Program-made: the position numbers and the translations under genes
The notes under the pieces: model-generated
Told to the model about the DNA's origin: nothing
What the model saw: the letters and a program-made list of their open reading frames with translations, nothing else
The model's database searches: none
Source of the DNA: Psychrobacillus sp. OK032
Lineage (GTDB): Bacteria; Bacillota; Bacilli; Bacillales_A; Planococcaceae
Direction of reading: 5' to 3'
Assembly: GCF_900111345.1 (NCBI RefSeq)
Contig: NZ_FOGY01000002.1
Location: 558,001-622,000, forward strand
DNA: 64,000 nucleotides
Part shown: positions 1-8,673 of the stretch, piece by piece
How positions within the stretch are numbered: the first letter of the stretch is position 1
Layout of the letters: every line of letters starts with the position of its first letter

Positions 1-807
1 ATAATCTTTCGCATTTTCCTGCGAAGGCAAAGGGAACTTAGGCATAATATGTGCTTTTTTATCGAGTTGGACATGGCATCTTTCGAGCAATGTCTTTGTA
101 TTTTCAAACCATTCTGGAACGTCTGAAAACCATTCCATCCACTCTTTTTCTGTCAACACATGATAGGAATCTTCTGTAGGTTTTAAGCGATTACGATCGG
201 TCATTTTTAATGATTGGTCCATTGCGTTCAATACTTCAAATGCAAATGCATCTTCTTTTTGTACATAACGACTCTTGTGAAAAACAGTAATTTTAATAGA
301 GGATTGCTTAGCTGATTCAATTATTTCTTCTTCGATATCTTGCTTTATTCCATTTGTTCGCTCTATTCCAACATACAAATCATCTTCTCTAAATAGGTCC
401 TTTAACTCGCTTAATGCCTCTTGAGAAAACTGCTTATCTCCTTTATAAACTGCAATGATGCCATCTTTGTATGCGGCAAGCCATTTCTTAGGAAGTTCCG
501 TTAATTCTCTCGTTTCTAAGCTGCTTGAAATTTTCAATAGATTTTCATAACCTCTATTATTTTCCGCATATAGAACGAGTGGAACACATTTTTCGTCTAA
601 TTGGACATTGGTCGATAGTCCGATAACCGCATGTATTTGATGATTTTTCATTTCATGCCAAAAAGGCATTATGCCATACAAAGTACTATTTGTAATGGCT
701 ACTGCCTTTGCATGATTGCTTTTCAACTTTTCTATAAGTGGCTCCAATTGAATTGTACTTTTCAGCATATCCGCTGATGTTACAATTTGTGGATATACTG
801 TTTTCAT
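1..807 (-). CDS. dnaE: DNA polymerase III subunit alpha DnaE (N-terminal part, gene runs off the window)
   Basis: The frame is open from the window edge to an ATG at 805-807, giving the first 269 codons; the rest of this normally ~1,100-residue replicative polymerase lies to the left. The protein starts MKTVYPQIVTSADMLKS and has the PHP-type N-terminal domain (about residues 1-200, including NHAKAVAITNSTLYGIMPFWHEM and VIGLSTNVQLDEKCVPLVLYAEN) followed by the start of the polymerase core. The usual HxH metal motif near the PHP N-terminus is not present, so the domain looks catalytically inert. A GAGGTG site sits 6 nt before the start, and nrnA ends only 15 nt upstream, so the two are probably co-transcribed. 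Identity is inferred from family resemblance and the nrnA-dnaE neighbourhood known in Bacillus. Confidence 0.85.
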   Translation of the reverse strand, partial: MKTVYPQIVTSADMLKSTIQLEPLIEKLKSNHAKAVAITNSTLYGIMPFWHEMKNHQIHAVIGLSTNVQLDEKCVPLVLYAENNRGYENLLKISSSLETRELTELPKKWLAAYKDGIIAVYKGDKQFSQEALSELKDLFREDDLYVGIERTNGIKQDIEEEIIESAKQSSIKITVFHKSRYVQKEDAFAFEVLNAMDQSLKMTDRNRLKPTEDSYHVLTEKEWMEWFSDVPEWFENTKTLLERCHVQLDKKAHIMPKFPLPSQENAKDY

Positions 808-822
808 ATAACACACCTCAAT

Positions 823-1752
823 TTACAGCTTTTTTAGATCTTCAATTACCAGGTCTGCTTCTTCCCAAGTTTGTACGGAAGCACCTGAAGCAAGTGGATG
901 ACCTCCACCACCGTATTTCTTCGCAACTGTATTAATAACGGGACCTTTAGATCGCAAGCGAACTCGAATAGTATCAGCATCTTCTATGAAAAATACCCAG
1001 CATTTCATTCCTTTTACATCTGCTAACACACTTACCAATAAGGAGGCCTCTGAATCGGAAACATTGTATTCCTTTAATAATTTACGCGTTAGTTTCATAT
1101 GACCAACACCGTTGTCATCCATTTCAAAGTTTGCGTAAATATATCCTTTTAACTGTAGTAGGTTGCTTTCTACTTCATACATCCCATTAAATAATTCTGT
1201 ACGATCAAACCCGTAAGAAATTAATTGACCTGCAAATTTCATCGTTTGCTCTGTAGTACTTTGGAACATAAATCGACCAGTATCACCTACAATACCGGCA
1301 TAAAGAAGTCTTGCAACTGCCGCATTCATCTTCCAGTTTTTATAATCTTTCGCTTCTACAAATAGCTCACAGATCAATTCACTTACAGAGCTTGCATTTG
1401 TATCGACCCAAAGTAAATCGCCATATGCATCATCATTTGGATGATGATCGATTTTTATAAGATAATTTCCTAGTTTATAACGTTCGTCATCAATTCTTTC
1501 TGTATTCGCTGTATCCGTAACGATAATTAATGCATCATTAAAATCATCATTCGTTACAGAGTCCGGACAAGCAAGAAAATCTAACGTATTTTCATGTTGT
1601 CCAGTTGCTAGTACTTTTTTGTTCGGATAGTTTAAGGATATTAGCTCTTTCAATCCAATTTGAGATCCGTAAGCATCTGGATCTGGTCTCACATGTCTGT
1701 GAATTATTATTTTGTCATAGCGTTCGATTGTGTCGATGATTTGTCTTTTCAT
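823..1752 (-). CDS. nrnA: Bifunctional oligoribonuclease / pAp phosphatase NrnA (DHH family)
   Basis: NrnA degrades nano-RNAs and dephosphorylates 3'-phosphoadenosine 5'-phosphate in the cytoplasm. The 309-residue protein has the usual family length and all expected motifs: RPDPDAYGSQ (DHH motif I region) near residue 22, TDTAN near 85, the DHHPNDD signature near 105, and the C-terminal DHHA1 glycine loop GGGGHPLASGA near residue 285. The Mn-binding aspartates and histidines are present, so it should be active. It directly precedes dnaE on the same strand with a 15-nt gap and faces away from ytpI. This is the gene called ytqI in B. subtilis. Confidence 0.93.
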   Translation of the reverse strand: MKRQIIDTIERYDKIIIHRHVRPDPDAYGSQIGLKELISLNYPNKKVLATGQHENTLDFLACPDSVTNDDFNDALIIVTDTANTERIDDERYKLGNYLIKIDHHPNDDAYGDLLWVDTNASSVSELICELFVEAKDYKNWKMNAAVARLLYAGIVGDTGRFMFQSTTEQTMKFAGQLISYGFDRTELFNGMYEVESNLLQLKGYIYANFEMDDNGVGHMKLTRKLLKEYNVSDSEASLLVSVLADVKGMKCWVFFIEDADTIRVRLRSKGPVINTVAKKYGGGGHPLASGASVQTWEEADLVIEDLKKL

Positions 1753-1857
1753 TTCATTTCTCCTCAGTTAGTCAAGTTTACCATTCGCATTTTTTGAATT
1801 TTACTATTACAATAATAGAAGGATATGATGGAAGTTTCACTTTAATGGAGGTTCATA

Positions 1858-2166
1858 ATGATTCTTAATGGAATATTGATATGTGCAATAGTTGTCTCAT
1901 TTGTTTGGTATTTCTATTTTAAAACAAAACAGTTACGGACAAATTTACCGATTCGAAAAAAATGGTTTGCCGCAAGGGCATCTGTATGCCTTGGTGCATT
2001 TATGTTTTTCTTTGGTATTAACTTTTTAGTAGTTTACCAATCCTCTGTTACGTATGCTGTTACTGGATTGTTTGTTTTACTTGGTGGTTATTTTATGTAT
2101 CATAATTATAGAGCAAGCAAGCATTACGGACAGTTTGTTCAAGAGGAACTAACTTTAAATCAATAA
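1858..2166 (+). CDS. ytpI: YtpI-family small membrane protein
   Basis: A 102-residue protein of unknown function with three predicted hydrophobic segments: about residues 2-20 (LNGILICAIVVSFVWYFYF), 43-63 (VCLGAFMFFFGINFLVVYQ) and 67-84 (YAVTGLFVLLGGYFMYH). Short basic stretches between them (KTKQLRTNLPIRKKW) suggest cytoplasmic loops. The start follows a good AATGGAGG site. It lies between nrnA and ytoI, as ytpI does in B. subtilis, and is transcribed alone; a strong hairpin terminator follows. Confidence 0.8.
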   Translation: MILNGILICAIVVSFVWYFYFKTKQLRTNLPIRKKWFAARASVCLGAFMFFFGINFLVVYQSSVTYAVTGLFVLLGGYFMYHNYRASKHYGQFVQEELTLNQ

Positions 2167-2173
2167 GTATTAG

Positions 2174-2206
2174 AATGATGCAGCTTAAGCAGCTGCATCA
2201 TTTTTT
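2174..2206. terminator. Convergent terminator between ytpI and ytoI
   Basis: Arms AATGATGCAGCT and AGCTGCATCATT flank a 5-nt loop, followed by TTTTTT on the plus strand. The hairpin serves ytpI and overlaps the very end of ytoI on the other strand. Confidence 0.85.
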
Positions 2207-3512
2207 ATCTCTCCAACAATTGATACGTAACCATAGCTTTTCCTACTAATTGTTTTTCATTGAATACTTCTATGTCCATTTTCGCCACTTTTCTACTCAT
2301 TTCTAAAACGCGAGCATGTACTCGAAGAATACTTTCCAACTGAATGGGTTTCGTATAATAAATGGTCATATTCTCGACAACACTTTCTCCGCGTTTTCGA
2401 ATCTTCAACGTTTGAGATCCTGTCTCGGTTACTAGTATTGTAAATGCACCGTAGGACATAGCGCCAAAATGATCGGTCATTTGAGGGGTTACTTCAAATT
2501 CAAAGATAAATTCCTCTGAAGATATTGCTTTTATTTGTTGTTTCACAATATCATCAATAGTTTCTCCATTTTGAGGTTGCCTAGACGCTGCTTGCAAAGC
2601 TTTTAAAACGTCTTGTCTGCTAATAACCCCTTCTAGATTATTATTATCACCTACAACTGGCAACAAATCGATTCCTTCCCAAATCATCCGGTGACTTGCC
2701 GAAGCTACACTCGTTTTCATCGTAATAGATATAGGTGTTTTCGTCATAACTTTTTCAATAAGTTCATGATTTTCTTTCCCGATAACATCTCTAGCTGTAA
2801 CAATTCCAACTAATTTATTGGATTTATCCACCACTGGAAATCCACCATGTGTTGTTACATCATTTAATTCACGGTATTGCTTCACATGATCGGTAGTACG
2901 AAGAAACGATGTTTTTTCTAATGGAATATAAATATCCTCAATAAGAAGTACATCTTTTTTGATCAATTGGTCATCAATTGCACGGTTAATCATCGTTGCA
3001 ACAGTAAATGAGTCATAACTTGTTGATATAACAGGCAATTCCAGTTCATCAGCTAGTTTTTTTGTAGGTTCCGGAACATCAAAGCCCCCTGTTACAAGTA
3101 TTGCCGCTCCTGCTTGTAGTGCGGTCTCATGAACTTTTAAGCGGTTTCCAACGATCAGTAAATTACCTGGCTCTACGTACCGCATCATATCTTCTAATTG
3201 CATGGCACCTATAACAAATTTATTCAACGTTTTATAAAGGCCCGTTTTACCACCTAATACTTGCCCATCTACAATATTTACCACTTCTGCGAATGTTAGC
3301 CGTTCAAAATGCTCTTTTTTCTTCAATTCTATTCGTATAGTTCCTACTCGTTCAATCGTACTAACTAGCCTTCTAGTTTCCGCTTCTTTTATGGCACGAT
3401 AAGCAGTTCCTTCGCTTACCGTTAAGTCTTTTGCAATTTGCCTAACGGATATTTTATCTCCAACTGGTAGTTTTTCTATATAAGCTAAAATTTGTTCGTG
3501 TTTTGTTGTCAT
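2205..3512 (-). CDS. ytoI: YtoI: HTH - DRTGG - two CBS - hotdog thioesterase-like regulator
   Basis: A 435-residue multidomain protein. In order: an N-terminal winged-helix/HTH (residues ~1-60, ISVRQIAKDLTVSEGTAYRAIKEA), a DRTGG domain (~70-185, with MRYVEPGNLLIVGNRLKVHE and GGFDVPEP), two CBS repeats (~195-310, including GFPVVDKSNKLVGIVTARDVIG and LLPVVGDNNNLEGVISRQDV), and a C-terminal hotdog fold (~330-435, SYGAFTILVTETGSQTLKIRKRGESVVENMTIYY). The layout suggests a DNA-binding sensor of adenine nucleotide and acyl ligands; targets are unknown. Gene order nrnA-ytpI-ytoI-ytkL agrees with B. subtilis. The role is inferred from domains only. Confidence 0.85.
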   Translation of the reverse strand: MTTKHEQILAYIEKLPVGDKISVRQIAKDLTVSEGTAYRAIKEAETRRLVSTIERVGTIRIELKKKEHFERLTFAEVVNIVDGQVLGGKTGLYKTLNKFVIGAMQLEDMMRYVEPGNLLIVGNRLKVHETALQAGAAILVTGGFDVPEPTKKLADELELPVISTSYDSFTVATMINRAIDDQLIKKDVLLIEDIYIPLEKTSFLRTTDHVKQYRELNDVTTHGGFPVVDKSNKLVGIVTARDVIGKENHELIEKVMTKTPISITMKTSVASASHRMIWEGIDLLPVVGDNNNLEGVISRQDVLKALQAASRQPQNGETIDDIVKQQIKAISSEEFIFEFEVTPQMTDHFGAMSYGAFTILVTETGSQTLKIRKRGESVVENMTIYYTKPIQLESILRVHARVLEMSRKVAKMDIEVFNEKQLVGKAMVTYQLLER

Positions 3513-3567
3513 GTAGTCACATCCAAACGCTTGTTATACGTTCATTGTACCACAATTTTCGCTATTT

Positions 3568-4257
3568 CTAGTCACGTGACAACTGCACGCTGTCTCCTGC
3601 ATCTAAAACTTGAACTTCGGCTGCTTTTACTAGTTCCTTGAATTTGTTTGGATCTTGTTTAATTGGTGGGAAGGTGTTGTAGTGAATTGGTACCACTATT
3701 TCTGGTTTTAATAACTCTACAGCATAAGCAGCATCCTCTGGACCCATTGTGAAGTTATCTCCAATAGGTAAAAAAGCAACGTCGATATTATTTCTATCGC
3801 CTATAAGTTTCATATCTCCGAACAATGCAGTATCGCCAGCATGGTAAATAGTTTTACCTTCTGCTGTAACTAGCACTCCAGCAGGCATCCCTGTATAAAT
3901 CGATTGACCCTCTTCTATCGTATATGATGAACTATGGAATGCTTGTGTAAATTTCACTTTTCCGAAATCGAAGTCAAATGCACCACCTATCCCCATCGCA
4001 TGAACTTTCACACCATGTGATTCCATTAATTCTGCAAGTTCAAATGGTGCAATTACTAATGCATCACTTCTTTTAGCAATTTCAACAGTATCACCTACAT
4101 GATCATTATGTCCATGTGTCAATAAGATGACATCAGCCGTTACATCCGAAGCGTCTAAGTCTGTTTGACCATTTCCATTAATAAAAGGGTCAATTAATAT
4201 CGTATGTGTATTTGTTTGAATTTTTACTACTGAGTGTCCGTGATAACTAATATTCAT
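3568..4257 (-). CDS. ytkL: UPF0173 metal-dependent hydrolase YtkL
   Basis: A 229-residue metallo-beta-lactamase-fold hydrolase. Visible metal ligands are the N-terminal YHGHSVV with DPF (residues ~5-24), [11 protein letters not shown] (THxHxDH-type motif, ~46-56), [11 protein letters not shown] (~138) and [12 protein letters not shown] near the C-terminus. The physiological substrate of this family is not established. An AAGGAGAG site precedes the ATG. It follows ytoI's upstream side on the same strand with about 55 nt between the genes. Confidence 0.88.
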   Translation of the reverse strand: MNISYHGHSVVKIQTNTHTILIDPFINGNGQTDLDASDVTADVILLTHGHNDHVGDTVEIAKRSDALVIAPFELAELMESHGVKVHAMGIGGAFDFDFGKVKFTQAFHSSSYTIEEGQSIYTGMPAGVLVTAEGKTIYHAGDTALFGDMKLIGDRNNIDVAFLPIGDNFTMGPEDAAYAVELLKPEIVVPIHYNTFPPIKQDPNKFKELVKAAEVQVLDAGDSVQLSRD

Positions 4258-4366
4258 ATTGTCGTCATCTCTCCTTAAAAATTATTATACTTCTTATGTA
4301 TTGATTCTACGTAGATGCGATATTTCCTTTATTCTGCTATCCTTAATTTATAGGCACAGTTATACT

Positions 4367-4580
4367 GTTGATTTCCGTTTTAGGCGGACGCTTTCCGCGG
4401 AGTGAGCGATGAGCCATCACCGTAGCTTACGCGTCCGCCTGAGATGTCTCATCTGTCTCAACAGAGGAACGAAAGCCAGGAGCGCCACATCTTGTGGCAA
4501 CGCCTTCGTGACCAACATCCTGTTGGCCTCCGCTGGAGTCGCCGCCGTATACTACAATCAATCAGATGAGTAAAATCAAC
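4367..4580. repeat. Palindromic dispersed repeat, family 1, copy 1 (long form)
   Basis: This element fills most of the 369-nt gap between ytkL and the M24 peptidase. It starts TGTTGATTT and ends AAATCAACA, so its ends are inverted repeats. Near the left end is GGCGGACGCTTTCCGCGG and near the right end GCTGGAGTCGCCGCC; these recur at 55411-55539 (same orientation) and 55764-55895 (inverted). The left inner part closely matches the reverse complement of the 55764 copy. The centre holds an extra hairpin cassette GCCACATCTTGTGGC (4484-4498) that is also found at 20890. No coding capacity. Confidence 0.8.
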
Positions 4581-4626
4581 AATAAAATTTAACATAGCCA
4601 ATTAATAAATTTAAAGAGGTGTAAGT

Positions 4627-5718
4627 ATGAATCAAGTAGAGAAAATTCAAAACTTTTTACAAACGAACAATATAGATGCAACTTTCATCACCACTCCAGA
4701 TAATGTGTTTTACTTCACTGGTTTCCGAAGCAATCCGCATGAACGCTTACTTGGTGTCGTTATTTTTAAAGAAGCGGAACCTTTTATTATTTGTCCGCAA
4801 ATGGAAATTCCAGATGCTAAAGCTACCGGTTGGGAAGGTCAAATTGTTGGTCATCAAGATACGGAAAATGCATGGGATATAGTCGTACAAACAATGAAAG
4901 AAAAAGTGGGAGATATTACGTCGCTCGCAGTTGAAAAAGCACATTTAACTGTAGAAAGATTAGAAGCCGTAATGGAAAGAATTCCGAACTTACATGTTTC
5001 TAGAATTGATGAAAAAATAAACGATCTTCGTGTTATTAAATCCGAAGATGAATTAGCAAATATGCGCAAAGCTGCTGAACTTGCAGATTATGCAATTGAA
5101 GTCGGATGTAAAGAAATTGCAGAAGGAAAAACGGAGTTAGAAATATTAAACGCAATAGAACTAGCTGTAAAAGAAAAAGGCGCTACTCAAATGTCTTTTG
5201 ATACAATGGTATTAAGTGGACCAAAAACAGCTTCCCCACATGGAACACCTGGAGAGCGTAAAATTCAAAAAGGTGATTTTATCCTATTCGATCTTGGAGT
5301 AGTATATAATGGCTATTGTTCTGATATCACTCGTACAGTTTCTTTTGGCGAACCTTCAGCTGATAAACGAAAAATTTATGAAACAGTTCTACGAGCAGAA
5401 GAAGCTGCTGTCCAAGCTGTAAAACCTGGGATTACTGCGATGGAATTAGACAAAATTGCTCGTGATGTCATTACGGATGCAGGTTACGGAGAATATTTTA
5501 CCCATCGTTTAGGTCATGGTCTTGGAATTTCTGTACATGAGTTCCCATCTATTACAGGTGTAAATGAGATGAAATTAGAAACTGGCATGGTTTTCACTAT
5601 TGAACCTGGTATTTATCACCCAGAAATAACAGGCGTTCGCATTGAAGATGATGTTGTAGTAACAGCGGACGGCGTGGAAGTATTAACAAAGTTTCCGAAA
5701 GAATTACAAATACTTTAA
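4627..5718 (+). CDS. M24 family Xaa-Pro peptidase (PepQ/PepP-like)
   Basis: A 363-residue proline-specific metallopeptidase of the creatinase/aminopeptidase P family. An N-terminal creatinase domain (residues ~1-125, TTPDNVFYFTGFRSNPHERLLGV) precedes a pita-bread catalytic domain (~135-363). Metal ligands are visible in FDLGVVYNGYCSDITRT (two Asp), LGHGLGISVHE (His), FTIEPGIY (Glu) and GVRIEDDVVV (Glu). It probably cleaves Xaa-Pro dipeptides or N-terminal Xaa-Pro bonds in the cytoplasm. An AGAGGTG site precedes the ATG. It is monocistronic, with a terminator immediately after. Several Bacillus paralogues (YqhT, YkvY) exist, so no gene symbol is given. Confidence 0.88.
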   Translation: MNQVEKIQNFLQTNNIDATFITTPDNVFYFTGFRSNPHERLLGVVIFKEAEPFIICPQMEIPDAKATGWEGQIVGHQDTENAWDIVVQTMKEKVGDITSLAVEKAHLTVERLEAVMERIPNLHVSRIDEKINDLRVIKSEDELANMRKAAELADYAIEVGCKEIAEGKTELEILNAIELAVKEKGATQMSFDTMVLSGPKTASPHGTPGERKIQKGDFILFDLGVVYNGYCSDITRTVSFGEPSADKRKIYETVLRAEEAAVQAVKPGITAMELDKIARDVITDAGYGEYFTHRLGHGLGISVHEFPSITGVNEMKLETGMVFTIEPGIYHPEITGVRIEDDVVVTADGVEVLTKFPKELQIL

Positions 5719-5723
5719 TACAT

Positions 5724-5752
5724 AAAAAGCACTCTTCTAAGGGTGCTTTTTA
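5724..5752. terminator. Bidirectional terminator, M24 peptidase / fluC
   Basis: AAAAAGCAC TCTTCTAAGG GTGCTTTTT forms a stem with U-runs possible in both directions. It overlaps the stop codon of the convergent fluC2. Confidence 0.8.
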
Positions 5753-6103
5753 TCTGCCTAAAAAGTAGCCAAGAAAGGCAAATACTAGTCCTCCTGCGTA
5801 CGTAATCACAAAGTATAATACCCACTTTCGGGGATATTTTTGAAGAGTAACTAATTCCTTATGAAGAGTAGAAAAAGTCGTAAAAGCACCAATAAAACCT
5901 GTGCCAATGAGCAAAGTAAATACTTCCTCAAAATCAATGCTTAATATGAATCCAAGAAGAAAAGAACCGAGCAGATTTACTGCAAGCGTTCCAAGAGGCA
6001 AACGATTTTCTGTATTTTGGTTCAACTTTAGAGAAATATAATATCTCGCTATCGCACCTAAAAATCCTCCAGCTCCTACAACTAGCATATAATAGAGATT
6101 CAT
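5750..6103 (-). CDS. crcB: Fluoride channel subunit CrcB/FluC (second gene of pair)
   Basis: A 117-residue, four-helix membrane protein when started at MNLYYMLVVGAGGFLGAIARYY. That start has a GAGGTGACCG site and makes an ATGA overlap with the upstream crcB, so translation is probably coupled; a longer reading from 6124 lacks support. Family motifs are GGFLGAIARY, PLGTLAVNLLGSFLLGF (membrane Asn), and GFIGAFTTFST (the Phe/Thr/Ser fluoride-path segment). FluC proteins expel fluoride as dual-topology dimers; adjacent gene pairs usually give heterodimers of opposite topology. Confidence 0.92.
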   Translation of the reverse strand: MNLYYMLVVGAGGFLGAIARYYISLKLNQNTENRLPLGTLAVNLLGSFLLGFILSIDFEEVFTLLIGTGFIGAFTTFSTLHKELVTLQKYPRKWVLYFVITYAGGLVFAFLGYFLGR

Positions 6104-6471
6104 TCGGTCACCTCTTTTTTCCATCCTAAATTACTCAGAAAAATACCACCAACAATACTTACAACTATATACAAGAAAGCTAAGAATACTTTTCCTTGTT
6201 CAAACAATTCGACGGTTTCCACACTCAAAGCGGAAAAAGTCGTAAAGGAACCTAAAAATCCTGTACCCACCACAGTCTTTAACTGACTAGACAAACAAAA
6301 AAATCTAGAAGTTAAATAGGCCAAAGCATAACAACCAACTAAATTAATGAGTAATGTTGCAAATGGAAAAGGAGAATTTGAAAAAAAGAAAATCCCTACT
6401 AAATAACGTGAAATGGCACCTAAAGCTCCAGCTAAACCAATATATAAATAAATCAATTGCACCCACTCCAT
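6100..6471 (-). CDS. crcB: Fluoride channel subunit CrcB/FluC (first gene of pair)
   Basis: A 123-residue, four-helix membrane protein with GLAGALGAISRYLVG (residues ~12-26), PFATLLINLVGCYALAY and GTGFLGSFTTFSALS, the family's three hallmarks. It is translated first and overlaps the next crcB by 4 nt (ATGA). The two proteins differ considerably in sequence, as expected for a heterodimer-forming pair. I looked for a crcB fluoride riboswitch in the short upstream gap and saw none, so expression may be constitutive or read through from ald. Confidence 0.92.
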   Translation of the reverse strand: MEWVQLIYLYIGLAGALGAISRYLVGIFFFSNSPFPFATLLINLVGCYALAYLTSRFFCLSSQLKTVVGTGFLGSFTTFSALSVETVELFEQGKVFLAFLYIVVSIVGGIFLSNLGWKKEVTE

Positions 6472-6489
6472 TATGTTACAAAATTAGAA

Positions 6490-6521
6490 ATCACCCAAAT
6501 CTATAAACAGAGTTGGGTGAT
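6490..6521 (-). terminator. Probable terminator downstream of ald
   Basis: Arms ATCACCCAA and TTGGGTGAT flank a 14-nt loop. On the minus strand the stem is followed by TTCTAATTTT, a mediocre U-run, so termination may be partial and allow read-through into the fluoride channel genes. Confidence 0.6.
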
Positions 6522-6535
6522 AGTTTGTCCTACTG

Positions 6536-7651
6536 TTAATTTAAAAGAGTTGTCACATCTACATAAGGTAATCCTTGAGCTTCAGCAACTGCTTTGAATG
6601 TTACATGACCTGCTAATGTATTAATACCTTTTTGTAATGCTAAATTATCCAAACAAGCTTGTTTATAACCTTTATTTGCAATTTGAAGAGCATAAGGTAC
6701 TGTAGCATTAATCAAAGCCATTGTAGAGGTTCTAGGAACTGCTCCTGGCATATTCGCAACAGCGTAATGAACTACGCCATGCTTTTCATATGTTGGATTA
6801 TCATGCGTTGTAATACGGTCAGACGTTTCGAAAATTCCACCTTGGTCAATTGCAATATCAATGACAACAGAACCAGGAGACATAGATTTAATCATTTCTT
6901 CTGACACAAGTTTTGGCGCTTTTGCCCCCGGTATTAGAACAGCTCCAACAACTAAATCTGCCTCTCTCACTGCTTCTCCAATATTATATGGATTAGAGAT
7001 TAAGGTTTGTACACTACTACCAAATAACTCTTCTAGCTGACGTAGACGATCTGGATTTAAGTCAATAATCGTCACTTGTGCGCCCATACCTAACGCCACT
7101 CTAGCCGCGTTCGTACCTGCAATACCACCACCCACGATAGCTACCTTCGCTCGCGGAACCCCCGGTACTCCACCAAGCAATATCCCTTTACCACCGTTAA
7201 TTTGTTCTAAATATTGGGCACCAATTTGAGTTGCCATACGTCCCGCTACTTCACTCATTGGTGATAGTAATGGAAGTGTATTATTAGGAAGCTGAACTGT
7301 TTCATACGCTATAGCAGTTACTTTCTTTTCCAAAAGTACTCTTGTTAAATCATCTTCCGGCGCTAAATGTAAATACGTGAAAAGAATAGATTCTTCCCGT
7401 ATAAGACCAAATTCCGCATGTGTAGGCTCTTTTACTTTCATCACCATCTCTTGATCCCATGCTTCTTGGGCAGTTTGAACAATGATTGCCCCAGCATCCA
7501 CATAATCTTGGTCTGAAAAGCTTGAACCTAAGCCTGCACCTGTTTCAATATATACCTCATGATTATAATGCTTTAAACTTACTACCCCTGCCGGCGTCAT
7601 TGCGACACGATTTTCATTGTTTTTCGTTTCTTTCGGAATTCCAATACGCAT
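6536..7651 (-). CDS. ald: Alanine dehydrogenase
   Basis: Ald catalyses NAD-dependent oxidative deamination of L-alanine to pyruvate and is used for growth on alanine and in sporulation. The 371-residue length is typical. The N-terminus [23 protein letters not shown] carries the pyruvate-binding Arg; VMKVKEP holds the catalytic Lys; FTYLHLAPE the catalytic His; and [22 protein letters not shown] is the NAD-binding Rossmann loop near residue 170. A 492-nt non-coding stretch with a perfect inverted repeat lies upstream and may carry its regulation. Confidence 0.95.
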   Translation of the reverse strand: MRIGIPKETKNNENRVAMTPAGVVSLKHYNHEVYIETGAGLGSSFSDQDYVDAGAIIVQTAQEAWDQEMVMKVKEPTHAEFGLIREESILFTYLHLAPEDDLTRVLLEKKVTAIAYETVQLPNNTLPLLSPMSEVAGRMATQIGAQYLEQINGGKGILLGGVPGVPRAKVAIVGGGIAGTNAARVALGMGAQVTIIDLNPDRLRQLEELFGSSVQTLISNPYNIGEAVREADLVVGAVLIPGAKAPKLVSEEMIKSMSPGSVVIDIAIDQGGIFETSDRITTHDNPTYEKHGVVHYAVANMPGAVPRTSTMALINATVPYALQIANKGYKQACLDNLALQKGINTLAGHVTFKAVAEAQGLPYVDVTTLLN

Positions 7652-8143
7652 TTCTATATCCCCCTATGTAATACGATATTTTTGGATGAATGACGCGTTT
7701 AGCAAATAAATCACTTTAACTTTCGAACAACTCCATTTTATCACTTCTATATTCATAATGCTTTAATAATTTAAATAATACAAATCACGGATTATTATTA
7801 TGAAATTTTACCACTATATAATTTCATAATAAGTGTTCTAGTAGTTCATTTTGTAATTGGTTTTCGTTGCGCTTTGTCGAAATATCCACTACACATTAGT
7901 ACCGAAGGATTAAAAGGAGTGATGGACGAACATCCACGATACGATTTAGGAAAAACCTCAATCCTGGTGTAGAACTCTTTTTAGTTTAAAGTAAAGTGTT
8001 TTGTGTGATACTACAATATAATTAAGAAATTTACGGTACTTTAGATTAATCAACACTTGATTAAAAATAAATAATGCAAATAAGCAGGAATATGTCAATA
8101 TATCGCGAAATATATATATATAAAGAATAAGGAGGTTTTTATT
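7652..8143. other. Intergenic region between divergent ald and uspA
   Basis: There is no convincing gene here. It is AT-rich and holds a perfect 13-bp inverted repeat (7795-7832), a 16-codon ATG frame at 7922-7972 whose AAGGAG site is too close to the ATG to be persuasive, and an alternating AT run just before the uspA ribosome binding site. Promoters for both flanking genes must lie in it, but none could be assigned with confidence. Confidence 0.5.
7795..7832. promoter_or_regulatory. Perfect 13-bp inverted repeat, operator or hairpin candidate
   Basis: TTATTATGAAATT (7795-7807) and AATTTCATAATAA (7820-7832) are exact reverse complements around a 12-nt spacer. The element lies about 145 nt upstream of ald and 310 nt upstream of uspA. 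No run of T follows it, so an operator for a dimeric regulator is more likely than a terminator. The binding protein is unknown. Confidence 0.5.
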
Positions 8144-8596
8144 ATGTCATTAAAATATAAACAAATTCTAGTTGCCGTAGATGGATCAAAAGAAGCGGAA
8201 TACGCATTTAAAAAGTCAGTTTCTATTGCAGCAAGAAATAGTGCGACATTAAATCTCGTTAATATCATTGATACAAGATCATTTGCTGCTATTGAAGCAT
8301 ATGACAGATCTATAGCTGAGCGTGCTCAATCATTTGCGGAAGAATTGCTAGAAGGTTATAAAACAGAGGCACAAGCGGGCGGAGTTCAAAATGTAAATGT
8401 CATCGTCGATTATGGTTCGCCTAAAACGATGATTTCTAAAGACCTTGCTAAAAAAGTGGTAGCAGATTTAATCATTTGTGGTGCTACTGGTCTTAATGCT
8501 ATGGAAAGATTTTTAATCGGAAGTGTTTCTGAATATATCGTACGTTCTGCAACTTGTGACGTCCTTGTTGTTCGCACAGAGGAGATCCCAGATTAA
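8144..8596 (+). CDS. Universal stress protein, UspA family
   Basis: A 150-residue single-domain Usp. The N-terminus KQILVAVDGSKEAEYAF has the family's strand-Asp-Gly-Ser pattern, and GATGLNAMERFLIGSVSEYIV near residue 115 is the ATP-binding G-2x-G-9x-GS motif, so this is an ATP-binding Usp. Its exact role in stress physiology cannot be read from sequence. The AAGGAGG site is strong. It is transcribed alone, away from ald, and is followed by a terminator. Confidence 0.92.
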   Translation: MSLKYKQILVAVDGSKEAEYAFKKSVSIAARNSATLNLVNIIDTRSFAAIEAYDRSIAERAQSFAEELLEGYKTEAQAGGVQNVNVIVDYGSPKTMISKDLAKKVVADLIICGATGLNAMERFLIGSVSEYIVRSATCDVLVVRTEEIPD

Positions 8597-8634
8597 GAGA
8601 AGTACAACAAACAATTTAATTACTAATAATAAGG

Positions 8635-8673
8635 AGAGAGTAGCCCTAATGTAGGGCTACTCTCTTATTTTTT
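8635..8673. terminator. Bidirectional terminator, uspA / ytxK
   Basis: Arms AGAGAGTAGCCC and GGGCTACTCTCT (12 bp) with a short loop, followed by TATTTTTT on the plus strand. It also sits at the 3' end of the convergent ytxK. Confidence 0.9.

Noticed and set aside
6472-6535. Fluoride riboswitch upstream of the crcB pair
   Set aside because: The gap is only 64 nt, contains the ald terminator hairpin and shows none of the expected crcB-motif sequence.
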